34,408 bases of DNA from an uncultured Pseudomonadota bacterium (lineage in GTDB: Bacteria; Myxococcota_A; Polyangia; Nannocystales; Nannocystaceae), in NCBI GenBank assembly GCA_913061055.1, contig CAJXVA010000038.1:1-34408 (forward strand), given 5' to 3'. Positions 7,784 to 17,600 of the stretch are shown piece by piece; position 1 is the stretch's first letter; each line of letters opens with the position of its first letter. A model generated the notes under the pieces. The model did not search any database. It was not told the DNA's origin and saw only the letters and a list, made by a program, of their open reading frames with translations. The translations under genes were made by a program, and so were the position numbers.

Positions 7784-10700
7784 ATGCTCCTCCGCGATGG
7801 CCAGGTTTCCCTTTCTGCAAGCGACCTGGCCAACCACCTCGGTTGCTCGCACCTCACGACGCTCGACCTACGCGCCGCCCACGGCGAGCTCCACCCGCCC
7901 GTTTGGCGCGACCCAGCCCTTGAGGTCCTCCAGCAGCGGGGCTTCGAGCACGAACTCGCCTACCTCAACCACCTCCGAGGACTCGGCAAATCAATCGCAG
8001 AGGTGAAGGCTGAGGGAAACCAGTCTGGCGCCGAAGCAACCATCGAGGCCATGCGCGCCGGCCCAGACGTCATCGCCCAGCCAACCCTTGCCTGCGGCCG
8101 ATGGTTCGGCCGCGCAGACATCCTCCTGCGAGTCCCCACCCCAAGCGCCCTGGGCCCCTACAGCTACGAGGTCATCGACACCAAGCTTGCGCGCGAGACC
8201 CGAGCCGGAACGATCCTCCAGCTGTGCCTCTACTCCGACGCCGTCGCCGAGATCCAAGACCACGTCCCCGAGTTCATGCATGTGGTCGCCCCAGACACCG
8301 ACTTCCAACCCGAGACCTTCCGCCTGAGCGACTACCTGGCGTACCACCGCCTCGTCAAAGCCCGGCTCGCAGCCGTCGTCGACGCAGCCCCCGGCGATGC
8401 CCCGCCGACCTACCCCGAGCCGGTTCCCCAGTGCGATATCTGCCGGTGGTGGTCCGCCTGCGACAAGCGTCGGCACGACGACGACCACCTCTCCCTCGTC
8501 GCCGGGATCTCGAAGCTGCAGCGGCGAGAGGTCTCGACCTGGGGCGTGTCGACCCTGGCCCAGCTTGCTCGGGTCCCCGTTCCGCTTTCGCGCCGGCCCC
8601 AGCGGGGCACGCCGGACGGATACGTTCGGGCTCGGGAGCAGGCCCGCGTCCAGCTCGAGGGCCGCGAGCAACAGCGCCCCGTGCACGAGCTGCTCGATCG
8701 CGAGCCAGAGCGCGGCCTCGCACGTCTCCCCGCACCCTCACCCGGCGACGTCTTCTTCGACATCGAGGGCGACGCCTTCGTCGGCACCACAGGCCTCGAG
8801 TACCTCTTCGGATGGGTCGTCGCCAGCGATGACCACCCGCCCGAGTACCACCAGCGCTGGGCGCTCGATGGCGCCCAAGAACGCGAGATGTTCGAGGCCT
8901 TCGTCGACGAGGTCATGGACCGCTGGCGGCGGTTCCCCGACCTTCACGTCTACCACTACGCCCCCTACGAGCCCGGCGCCATCAAGCGCCTCATGGGCCG
9001 CTACGCCACCCGCGAGGATGAGGTCGACCGCATGCTCCGCGCTGGCGTCTTCGTCGACCTCTACTCGATCACCAAGCAAGCCCTCCGCGCCAGCGTCGAG
9101 CGCTACTCGCTCAAGGACCTCGAGCAGTTCTACGGGTACGAGCGCCAGATCGAGCTGCGCGAAGCCTCCATGAACCTGCGCGCCTTCGAGCGAACCCTCG
9201 AGCTGCGCCAGGTCGACGTCGTCCCCCAAGCCGTCCGCGTCGCCGTGCAGGCCTACAACCGCGACGACTGCGTCTCCACCCTGCGGCTACGCGATTGGCT
9301 CGAGGGTCTGCGCGCGGGGCTCGTCGAGGGTGGGGAGGACGTCCCGCGTCCGGTGCCTCGCGACGCCGAGCCCAGTGAGGAGGTCGACGAGCGCCAGCAG
9401 CAGGTGCTCGCCCTCATGGAGCAGCTGCTGCGAGACGTTCCCGTCGACCGCGAGGAGCGCTCGGAGGAGGAGCACGCGCGCTGGCTGCTGGCCCACATGC
9501 TGGGTTGGCACCGCCGCGAGGAAAAAGCCCCTTGGTGGGAGTACTTCCGTCTGGCCGACTTGGGCGAGGAAGAGCTCATGGACGAGCGGGCAGGGCTTGT
9601 TGGGCTCGTGTTCGAGGAACACGTTGGTGGGACCGCCAGGTGCCCGATCCACCGCTACCGGTTTCCTCCGCAGGACACGGGGGTGAAGAAGGGCGACGAC
9701 CTCCACACTGGGGTCAAGGCCCCGCTCGGGACGGTTGAGCACATCGACCTCGCCGGTGGAACCATCGACATCACGAAGCGACAGGTCGCGGCCGACCTCC
9801 ACCCGACTGCCGCTTTCGCACACTCCACCGTTGGACTCACCGTCCTGTCGGACTCCCTCTTCCGCCTCGGCGAGTGGGTCGCTGCCCACGGGGTCAACGC
9901 GGACGGCCCAGTCAGAGCAGGGCGGGACCTCCTGTTGGGTCTCGTGCCTCGATGCTCGGGGCCTACCCAACCCGGTGCTGCTCTCCAGCGCACGGGCGAG
10001 ACCGCGCTCGAAGCCGCTCGCCGCCTCGCCCTGGAGCTGGACGGTGGCGTCCTCGCCATCCAAGGCCCTCCCGGCGCCGGCAAGACCTTCACCGGGGCCC
10101 GCATGATCTGCGAGCTCGTCCGCGCCGGGAAGAAGGTCGGCATCACTGCTGGCGGGCACAAGGTGATCCGAAACCTGCTCGAGGCCGTCGTCGAGGCCGC
10201 CGCACAGGAGGGTCTCTCGATTCGCTGCCTGCAGAAGGTCAGCGGCAAGGCCGCCAAGAACGAAGGGCAGCCGATCCGCGAGACCGCGAAGAACCAGGAC
10301 CTGGACGCCGCGCTCGCCGACGGCACTGTCGATGTTGCCGCGGGCACCGCATGGCTCTGGTCCCGGGAAGCCGCCGCCGAGTCCCTCGACGTCCTCTTCG
10401 TCGACGAGGCCGGCCAGATGTCCCTGGCCAACGTCCTCGCCGTCTCCCAGGCCGCCCACAGCGTCGTCCTGCTCGGCGACCCCCAACAGCTCGAGCAACC
10501 CCTCCAGGGCACCCAACCCCAGGGCACCGACGCCTCCGCCCTCGAGCACATCCTGCACGGCAAGCAGACCATCGCCCCCGACCGCGGCTTGTTCCTGGCT
10601 GAGACCTACCGCCTGCACCCCACCATCTGCCAGCTCACCTCCGAGCTCTTCTACGAAGGCCGCCTCACCTCGCGCCCCGAACTCGCCCAACAAGCCCTCC

Positions 10701-11224
10701 TCGGCGACACCCCCTTCGCCGGCGCAGGCCTCTGGACCGTCCCCGCCGAGCACGACGGCAACCGCAACAGCTCCACCGAAGAGGCCGAAATCGTCGCCGA
10801 CCTCTACAAAGCCCTCCTCTCCGGCCACGTCTCCTGGCGAAACCAGCACGGCGTCGAAGCCAAGCTCACCGCCGCCGACATCCTGATCGTCGCCCCCTAC
10901 AACGCCCACGTCGGCCTCCTCGGCGAACGCCTGCCGGACGCCAAGATCGGAACCGTCGACAAGTTCCAGGGCCAAGAGGCCCCCGTCGTCATCTACTCCA
11001 TGGCCACCTCATCCCCCGACGAGGCGCCGCGCGGGATGGAGTTCCTCTTCAGCCTCAACCGGCTGAACGTCGCGACCTCCCGGGCTCGGTGCGCCTGTAT
11101 CCTCGTCGCAAGCCCGCGGCTGTTCGAACCCGAGTGCCGGACCCCGCGGCAGATGCAGCTCGCGAATGCGTTCTGCCGCTACGCGGAGCTGGCTACGACG
11201 CTCAAGAACCCCCAGACGTCATGA
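7784..11224 (+). CDS. TM0106-type fusion: Cas4/RecB-like nuclease, RNase H-like exonuclease and UPF1/DNA2-like SF1 helicase
   Basis: The 1146-aa product has three enzymatic modules. Residues 1-235 are a RecB/Cas4-like nuclease: GRADIL (D112), the D-x-K pair in EVIDTKLAR (D132, K134) and LQLCLYSD (Q146, Y150). Four cysteines (C21, C217, C220, C226) are spaced like the Fe-S cluster of Cas4/AddB. Residues about 320-510 are an RNase H-like (YprB/DEDD) domain with VFFDIEGD (D326, E328) and YNRDDCVSTL (D494, D495). Residues 740-1125 are an SF1B helicase: GPPGAGKT (761-768), FVDEAGQ (872-878), LGDPQQL (897-903), ETYRLHP (940-946), TVDKFQGQE (1057-1065) and NVATSRAR (1095-1102). I chose the ATG at 7784 because family members begin close to the LSASDL motif; the frame is open upstream to 7673. 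Codons are unusually C-ending compared with the neighbours. The gene overlaps the next by ATGA. It likely processes DNA ends, with a nuclease-helicase role in defence or repair. Confidence 0.88.
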   Translation: MLLRDGQVSLSASDLANHLGCSHLTTLDLRAAHGELHPPVWRDPALEVLQQRGFEHELAYLNHLRGLGKSIAEVKAEGNQSGAEATIEAMRAGPDVIAQPTLACGRWFGRADILLRVPTPSALGPYSYEVIDTKLARETRAGTILQLCLYSDAVAEIQDHVPEFMHVVAPDTDFQPETFRLSDYLAYHRLVKARLAAVVDAAPGDAPPTYPEPVPQCDICRWWSACDKRRHDDDHLSLVAGISKLQRREVSTWGVSTLAQLARVPVPLSRRPQRGTPDGYVRAREQARVQLEGREQQRPVHELLDREPERGLARLPAPSPGDVFFDIEGDAFVGTTGLEYLFGWVVASDDHPPEYHQRWALDGAQEREMFEAFVDEVMDRWRRFPDLHVYHYAPYEPGAIKRLMGRYATREDEVDRMLRAGVFVDLYSITKQALRASVERYSLKDLEQFYGYERQIELREASMNLRAFERTLELRQVDVVPQAVRVAVQAYNRDDCVSTLRLRDWLEGLRAGLVEGGEDVPRPVPRDAEPSEEVDERQQQVLALMEQLLRDVPVDREERSEEEHARWLLAHMLGWHRREEKAPWWEYFRLADLGEEELMDERAGLVGLVFEEHVGGTARCPIHRYRFPPQDTGVKKGDDLHTGVKAPLGTVEHIDLAGGTIDITKRQVAADLHPTAAFAHSTVGLTVLSDSLFRLGEWVAAHGVNADGPVRAGRDLLLGLVPRCSGPTQPGAALQRTGETALEAARRLALELDGGVLAIQGPPGAGKTFTGARMICELVRAGKKVGITAGGHKVIRNLLEAVVEAAAQEGLSIRCLQKVSGKAAKNEGQPIRETAKNQDLDAALADGTVDVAAGTAWLWSREAAAESLDVLFVDEAGQMSLANVLAVSQAAHSVVLLGDPQQLEQPLQGTQPQGTDASALEHILHGKQTIAPDRGLFLAETYRLHPTICQLTSELFYEGRLTSRPELAQQALLGDTPFAGAGLWTVPAEHDGNRNSSTEEAEIVADLYKALLSGHVSWRNQHGVEAKLTAADILIVAPYNAHVGLLGERLPDAKIGTVDKFQGQEAPVVIYSMATSSPDEAPRGMEFLFSLNRLNVATSRARCACILVASPRLFEPECRTPRQMQLANAFCRYAELATTLKNPQTS

Positions 11225-12561
11225 ACGCCCCGTTCCTCACCGAGGTCGACCCCGAGATCGCCGTCAAGGGATCCATCGACCCCCTCGGCCTCCTCCCCCT
11301 CTGGAGCCGCTACGGAAGGCAAGTCGTTGGCAACCTCTCGCTCGTCGCGTCTTCCGCTCGCGGTTTCACCACGCTGCTTCTCGGCTATCACTTCGCGCGC
11401 CGGTTGGTCGACGAGCGCGACGTTCCCGAGGCGTCGGTCGTCGAGGCCTTTCTCAAGTTCGAGCAGCTCACAGCCTACAGCCGGCTCGCAGCCGCCGAGG
11501 ACCGCGATGCGCACCCCGGTCGGGTTCTCGGGCTCCGCCGGGTCCGCAGCCGCCTCACGCAATCAAAGAAGGTGCGGATCGGGAGCAGCCGCGATGCTCA
11601 GATCTTGTCCAACCAGCGGGCATACGGCCTGTGGACGTTGTTCTCCGGCCCTGCGCAGGAGAGCGGCCTGTTGGTTCGCAAGTCGCTGCGGCTGAGTGAA
11701 GACGGCGAGGCCTTCGTGCGGGACATCGTCTACCCGCGCCTTGAGCAGGCCGGCCTCCGCGACGGACGTGCGATCTTGGATGTGTTGCGCAGTCGGAAGT
11801 GGTTCGAGCCACGCGGTTCCGACGAACAGGTCGCACGACTTCTGGCTGAGCTGCACACCGACGAGTTCAGCGCCCAAGAGAAGGACTTCTACATCGAACG
11901 TTTCGCCTGCGGTGGCCCTGCCGATCCGGGCGGTCGGCAGCATCAACTGTGGGAGTGCATCCGTGCTTACAACGACGAGCACGGCACGTGGCTCGACCGC
12001 TTCGACATGGACCAACTCATCGGAGTCATCGCGTTGGCGAAGGAACGCGGCTACGACGACCTACACGACCGGCTCTGGAGAATCTACCGCTTCGAGCACG
12101 TCATCGGTCCGGCGTCCCGCGTGTTCGGCTACCTGCAGGTCAACGCCGATGATCGCTCCATCCACGACCTCGCCGACGACCTGGCCGCCAAGTGGAACTC
12201 CGGGCTCGGTCACGTCGACCCGGATGCGCTCTCCGCACACCTCGAACCCGTCGAGGTGCTCCATCAAGAGCAGGGCGTACGCCGATTTGAAACCCTGGCT
12301 CGATCCCTCCACACCGGTGACTGGGTCGCGGTGATCGAAGCCATCCTCGACCAAAATGCCGAGGTCATGGCGCGTCGCGGCGGAGGGCCGTGGATCGTCC
12401 GCGACCGTGACACTCTGCAGGTCCGCCACAAGCAGGAGGGCGCCGACCTGCCCGAGGATCCGGCCGGCTTGCTCATCCATCCGTACTTCCTCACCTCCGT
12501 GAAGTCGGTGGGAGGCGAGGTGCTGGGCACCTTTCGCGAAGAGGAGGACGACGCGGCATGA
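11221..12561 (+). CDS. Unrecognised 446-aa component of the nuclease/helicase operon
   Basis: I do not recognise a family. The 446-aa product is soluble, charged and mostly alpha-helical by composition, with no signal peptide, membrane segment or catalytic motif that I can identify. The N-terminus (DPLGLLPLWSRYGRQVVGNL, 20-39) and the C-terminal segment (about 389-436, around WIVRDRDTLQVRHKQEG and LLIHPYFLTS) look like ordered, conserved-type domains, with a long helical middle part. It has stop/start overlaps on both sides (ATGA at 11221 and ATGA at 12558). That indicates co-translation with the nuclease-helicase upstream and the PLD protein downstream. By position it may be an adaptor, sensor or DNA-binding subunit of the same complex; this is inference. 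The start is fixed by the ATGA overlap, and no separate Shine-Dalgarno is seen. Confidence 0.85.
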   Translation: MNAPFLTEVDPEIAVKGSIDPLGLLPLWSRYGRQVVGNLSLVASSARGFTTLLLGYHFARRLVDERDVPEASVVEAFLKFEQLTAYSRLAAAEDRDAHPGRVLGLRRVRSRLTQSKKVRIGSSRDAQILSNQRAYGLWTLFSGPAQESGLLVRKSLRLSEDGEAFVRDIVYPRLEQAGLRDGRAILDVLRSRKWFEPRGSDEQVARLLAELHTDEFSAQEKDFYIERFACGGPADPGGRQHQLWECIRAYNDEHGTWLDRFDMDQLIGVIALAKERGYDDLHDRLWRIYRFEHVIGPASRVFGYLQVNADDRSIHDLADDLAAKWNSGLGHVDPDALSAHLEPVEVLHQEQGVRRFETLARSLHTGDWVAVIEAILDQNAEVMARRGGGPWIVRDRDTLQVRHKQEGADLPEDPAGLLIHPYFLTSVKSVGGEVLGTFREEEDDAA

Positions 12562-14633
12562 GTTCATCCCCGGAGACCAGGGTTCTGTCTCAATCGCTCG
12601 AGGCCGCGGTTGGCGAAAGCCGCGTCCGGGCGGCGGTGTTCGTGTCCTTTCAGTTCGACCCCGGCTTCTTCGAACACTCGATCCTCCCGTTGCTCTTTGG
12701 TCGGGGCTTTAGCGAGAACGAGGCGGTCCGGCGAGCCCAACTCGACGAGGCGATGAGAGACCTCGACCACCTCGCCGTGTACTACGACCGCTCGGCACTC
12801 ATTACGGAGACTGGCCCCGCACGCCTCGACTACCGACGGATCGGCGTCTCCACCCCCGGCGGCGTGCTCCATGCCAAGCACGTGTTCTTGCTGCTCGACG
12901 ATCCCGCCGAGCCCGGTGCTCCGATAGAACAGCGGCTCGTGATGCTCACGACCTCGGCGAACCTGACGCGCACCGGATGGTGGGAGAACGTCGAGGTCGC
13001 GCATGTCCACGATGTTCGCGCCGACAGCAAGGACCTCGTGCGAGATGATCTGCTCGGACCCGGTGGACTCTTCTCGCGCCTCGAAAAACTCGACCGCACA
13101 ACCGCGACCGGCGACGAACGGCAGGGCCGCGACGCCGTGCATGCGGGGCTCAATGATCTGCGTCGCTTTCTGCGAAGCAAGACCACGACACGCAAACAGC
13201 AGAAGCAAGGTGGGCGTCTCCACACCCGGCTTTGGCATGGCGAGTCGACGCTCCCCGAGTACTTGGGCGAGCGCGTTCCCGCGGGCTGCAGGCTCGAGGT
13301 CATCTCTCCGTTCTTCGACGACCAGGACGACACGCCTACCCTCAAGGCTCTGATCGAGCACGTGCAACCAACGGCCACCCGAATCTCGCTGCCGCGTGAT
13401 GAACACGGCCGCGCGCAGTGCCGCCAGGCCTTCTACGAAAGCGTCAAAGCGCTTCCAAACGTGCGGTGGGGCCAGCTGCCGGGGAAGTACACGTCCTTTG
13501 GCAAAGGAAACGCCGAAGCGCGCCAGCGCTACGTCCACGCCAAGGTCTATCGCGTCTTCTCCCCCAACGACCGTATTGACATGATGCTTGTGGGCTCGCC
13601 CAACCTCACCAACGCCGCGCACAAGGGTTCCAAGCAGGGAAATCTTGAGACGGCCGTCTTGCTGGATCTCGACCCCTCGACGCGACCGGATTGGTGGATG
13701 GAGGCCATCGACGCGTCCGTGCAGCCCGAGTTTCGGCCCGGCGCCCCCGAGGACCAGAGCCTCGAGAGCATCTTTCCGGTTACGCTTCGCTTCGACTGGC
13801 GCTCCGGCGCACTGTCGTATTTTTGGGAGCAACGCCGCCGAGTAAACCCAGCGTCGTTTCGCATCGGCAGCGGGGGCCGTCCGGTTGCCGAGATCGCGAG
13901 TCTGGAGTTCGACCGGTGGACGGGCGTGACCGCGGACGCCGAAGTCCTCCGCAGCGTCCTGCGGTCCGGCAGCTTCTTGGATGTCAGCGTCGGCGACGCG
14001 CCTCATCAGCGGGTCCTGGTGCAGGAGACCGGGATGGAGGACAAGCCTTCCCTGCTTCGCGAGCTGTCACCCGAACAGATCCTCGAGTTCTGGTCGATGC
14101 TGACCACCGAACAACAGGATGCCTTTTTGGAGAACGAGATCTCGAGGCTCGTCCTTCCCGACGGCGATCCCGACGATGCTTCCCAGAGCCCACACGAGGA
14201 GGTCACGTCCATGTTTGACCGCTTTGCGGGCATCTTTCACGCCTTCTCCTGCCTGCGAGAGCGACTCGATGAAGCCCTCGATCGTGGTGACGCGAGCGGA
14301 CAGCGGCATGCCATCTACTGGCTGTTTGGGAAGCGCCACGACTCCCTCGGGTCCCTCGTGGATAAGTTGCTCTCAGACACAGCGTCCGACCGCGTGAACC
14401 GCTACGTGAGTCTCTTTTGCGCGCAGGACATTGTCCGCTGGGTCCGCGGTGCCTATCCCGAGTTCGTCGAGGCCCACGCTCATGAACTCGAGGAGTTGGA
14501 CGATCGCCTCCAGGCGATCCACGAGCTGCGCGGAGCATTCGACTTCGGGTCGACGGACGAGACCGACAAGTTCTTCGAGTGGTTCGAGGAGATGTTCTTC
14601 GTGCCCATCAAGAGCCCGGAGGCGCGAGCGTGA
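12558..14633 (+). CDS. Phospholipase D-superfamily (PLDc) protein, probable nuclease
   Basis: The 691-aa product carries two PLD half-sites. The first is LHAKHVF (H105, K107) with TTSANLTRTGWWEN (131-144). The second is YVHAKVYRV (H327, K329) with VGSPNLTN (345-352) and a trailing NLE (362-364). Two HxK halves normally form one phosphodiesterase site acting on DNA, RNA or lipid. The aspartate of the classic HxKx4D motif is absent at its usual spacing in both halves, as is common in helicase-associated PLDc proteins. Residues about 370-691 form a long C-terminal extension, largely helical after 500, that I cannot assign. GAGGAGG lies about 10 nt ahead of the ATG, which overlaps the previous stop. 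The next gene starts by a GTGA overlap. SNF2 helicase plus PLD pairs occur in known defence systems such as DISARM, so joint action with the following helicase is likely. Confidence 0.85.
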   Translation: MSSSPETRVLSQSLEAAVGESRVRAAVFVSFQFDPGFFEHSILPLLFGRGFSENEAVRRAQLDEAMRDLDHLAVYYDRSALITETGPARLDYRRIGVSTPGGVLHAKHVFLLLDDPAEPGAPIEQRLVMLTTSANLTRTGWWENVEVAHVHDVRADSKDLVRDDLLGPGGLFSRLEKLDRTTATGDERQGRDAVHAGLNDLRRFLRSKTTTRKQQKQGGRLHTRLWHGESTLPEYLGERVPAGCRLEVISPFFDDQDDTPTLKALIEHVQPTATRISLPRDEHGRAQCRQAFYESVKALPNVRWGQLPGKYTSFGKGNAEARQRYVHAKVYRVFSPNDRIDMMLVGSPNLTNAAHKGSKQGNLETAVLLDLDPSTRPDWWMEAIDASVQPEFRPGAPEDQSLESIFPVTLRFDWRSGALSYFWEQRRRVNPASFRIGSGGRPVAEIASLEFDRWTGVTADAEVLRSVLRSGSFLDVSVGDAPHQRVLVQETGMEDKPSLLRELSPEQILEFWSMLTTEQQDAFLENEISRLVLPDGDPDDASQSPHEEVTSMFDRFAGIFHAFSCLRERLDEALDRGDASGQRHAIYWLFGKRHDSLGSLVDKLLSDTASDRVNRYVSLFCAQDIVRWVRGAYPEFVEAHAHELEELDDRLQAIHELRGAFDFGSTDETDKFFEWFEEMFFVPIKSPEARA

Positions 14634-17600
14634 TCCCTCTGGACCGAGTGGGGCTGCAGACCGCGGAGCGGCTGATCGACTTCGGGGGGAAGAGCGCCGC
14701 CGCGCAGGCATTCGCCAAAGACCAGCTCGAGGGCGCCGTCGCGCTCCACAACATGCTCGCCGACAAGGGGTTCGCGTACCTCGCCGACGAGGTCGGCATG
14801 GGAAAGACCTACATCGCCCTGGGCGTCGTGTCTCTTCTGCGCCACTTCCACCCAGGGCTGCGGGTGCTCTACGTCGTGCCGCGCTCCAACATCCAAGAAA
14901 AGTGGCGCAAGGAGGCGCGGAACTTCGTTGCCAACAACTGGCGAGTTCCCGACCTGCGGGTGAAGAGCCTGCAGAACAGCCCGGTCGTCGACCTCGTTTC
15001 TTGCGACAGCCTTGCCCACCTTGTGACCGAGGTCCACGCCAACGCGCACCGAGACTTCGTGCTGCGGATGTCCAGCTTCAGCCTCGCGCTTCGCAAGGAC
15101 AACACCGGGTGGAAGAACAAGCGACGCGAGCTGCGACGTTTGCTGCCGTGGCTCCCTCACGGTCAGTTCGACCTTCGGGACAAGGACCGCTTCAAGGAGA
15201 CGTACGCGCGAGCGATCAACGCCGCGCTCCCGCAGTTCGACCTGCTCGTGGTGGACGAGGCGCACAACCTCCGCCACGGCTACGCTGGTGGATCCGCGCG
15301 CAACCGGCTCTTGGCGCTGGCGTTGGGGCGCGAAGATCCTGACGTCCCGTACTTCCGTGGTGGCGGGCCACGGGTTGACCGGGTGTTGACCCTGTCTGCC
15401 ACGCCCCTCGAGGGCGACTACCGTGAGCTGTGGAACCAACTCGAGTTGCTCGGCAAAGGCGCCCTCGCGCCCGAGCTCATCGATGGTGAATCGCGGCGCG
15501 GCGCGCAGCAGGAGCGCACGCGTTCGTTCATGGTGCGGCGCCTGACCGGCCTGCAGCTCGGCGACAAACGCTTCACCAAGAACATGTATCGCCGGGAGTG
15601 GCGGCGGGGCGGTGTGGACGAGCATGGGGCCTCCCTTCGGACCGCGGACGATCGCGAGCGCTTGGTGGTGGCCCTGGTGCAGAAGAAGGTCAGTGACGTG
15701 TTGGCCGACCTGGGCCGCCAAAGCGGCCGGACCTTTGGCCGTCGGTTCCAAATGGGGATGTTGGCTTCGTTCGAGAGCTTCCTCGAGACGGCCAAGCTGG
15801 TGAGCGATGACGACGACCCTAAGTTCGATCAGGCTGACCAGACCGCCGACGAGCTGGAACGGGACGGGGTCGACGCGGTGTCCATCGCCCACCTGGCGCA
15901 GAGCTATCGCGAGCGGTTCCAGGAGGCGCTGCCGCACCCCAAGATGAACGCCGTGGCCCAGTCGTTGGCCACAGCACTGCGCCGCGGGGAGAAGACGCTG
16001 GTGTTCGTTCGCCGGGTCGCAAGTGTCCGAGAGCTCGCCGACAAAGTCGCGCAGAGCTACGACGACTGGCTCGTCTCGAGGCTTGTTGCTGACGTGGAGC
16101 CGGCCGTGCAAGCAGAGATCGAGCGCCAGTTCCTTCGGTACCGAAGAGCAAGCAGCACCGGGGCGGTTGACGTCGATGAGGACGAACAGGAGGTTGTCGC
16201 CGACCCCGAAGGCGACGGCACGCCGCCCGACGCGGGCGGCAACGACTCATTCTTTGCGTGGTTCTTCCGCGGGGAGCGAAAGCTCAAGGTCGCCTCCGGC
16301 GGATGGTTCCGACGTCGGCGTCTGACGGACGAGAAGGAGGCGCTCTCGATCGTCCTCGATGAGAACTACGTGGACTGGTTGGGCGGCGAAGAACTGGCCA
16401 GTTTGACGGGCTTGGCATCGCGCCTCGGCGTCGACTCTGCTCGACTCGAAGCAGACCTTCGGGTGCAGGCGCATGCGATCTTCCGCAGTGGTTCGCGGCA
16501 GAAACGTTTTCCGCGGCGCCGTGTTTTCCGTGCGTACCAGGAAGCGGCGATCCGCCGACTCGCGGCGGTCGATGATGACCTCGGTCGCCTCGCCCGCATC
16601 TTGGCCGGAGAACTCGGCTGGAACGGCGCGGTCGCCGAAGACCTCGAGGCCCCGTCTGATTTCCCAGGGGCCGCCGACGTTCTTGGCCTCCCGACCGCGT
16701 TCTCCGTGCTGCGACGTCATCCGCTGGGTGCAGGCGTCATGCGGATCGACGAGACCGATCCCCAGACTGCTCGGCCGGCCGCCTTTGTGGAGGTCCTTCG
16801 CCAGCACGAGGTACTTCGCGAGCTTCTCAGCGCCTCGATGTCCCTTGGACACCCGTTCGTGGAGTTGTGGCGCGTCTACGTCCGCCTGCGGGGCACGCTT
16901 TCGCGCACCGGAGTCGATGAGCCGACCGTCAAGGACCTTGCGACAGCGTACTTCGACGCCCTCCAGCTCGAGCCCGAGGAAACGCTTGGCGCACGGCAGG
17001 AGCTTGCGGCCCTTGTCGAACACTTCGCGCTCCTCCTCGACGTCAACTTCCCCGACGCGCGGGACAAGCCCCTCCCCGAGGTCCCGAAGTACCTGCAGAG
17101 CACGCTCTCCGCCCAAAGCCCCGTGGGCGGGATGTCGGGGCGGATCAACGCGAGCATGGTCAAGCAGTTCCGGATGCCCGGCTATCCCTACGTCCTGATC
17201 ACCACGGACGTCCTGCAAGAAGGTGAGGACCTCCACACGTTCGCGGCGCGGGTGATGCACTACGGGATCTCGTGGACCCCCTCGGCCATGGAGCAGCGAA
17301 CGGGGCGCGTCGATCGCATTGGATCCCTGACGCACCGACGGCTGTCCGCCGGCGGCCGTCCGGACGCAGACAAGTTCTTGCAAGTGCAGTTCCCCTACTT
17401 GGACTCGACCGTCGAGTTCGTCCAAGTGCGCGAAATCTTCAAGCGAATGGATGAGTTCGTGGCGCTCCTGCATCGGGGGCTGGGCGCCGAAGAGGCGCAC
17501 CAGAGCGCCGTGAACCTCGCGTCCGCAATTCACGAGCAAACGCCGATTAAGCTGCCCAGTAGCGAGGCTCTCGACAGCCCGTTCGATGTGGACCCGAGCC

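Noticed and set aside
9287..10975. 562-aa minus-strand open frame
   Set aside because: It is antisense to the nuclease-helicase gene and its Gly/Val/Leu-rich, low-information sequence is what GC-rich codon bias produces on the opposite strand. The + strand frame has complete motifs.
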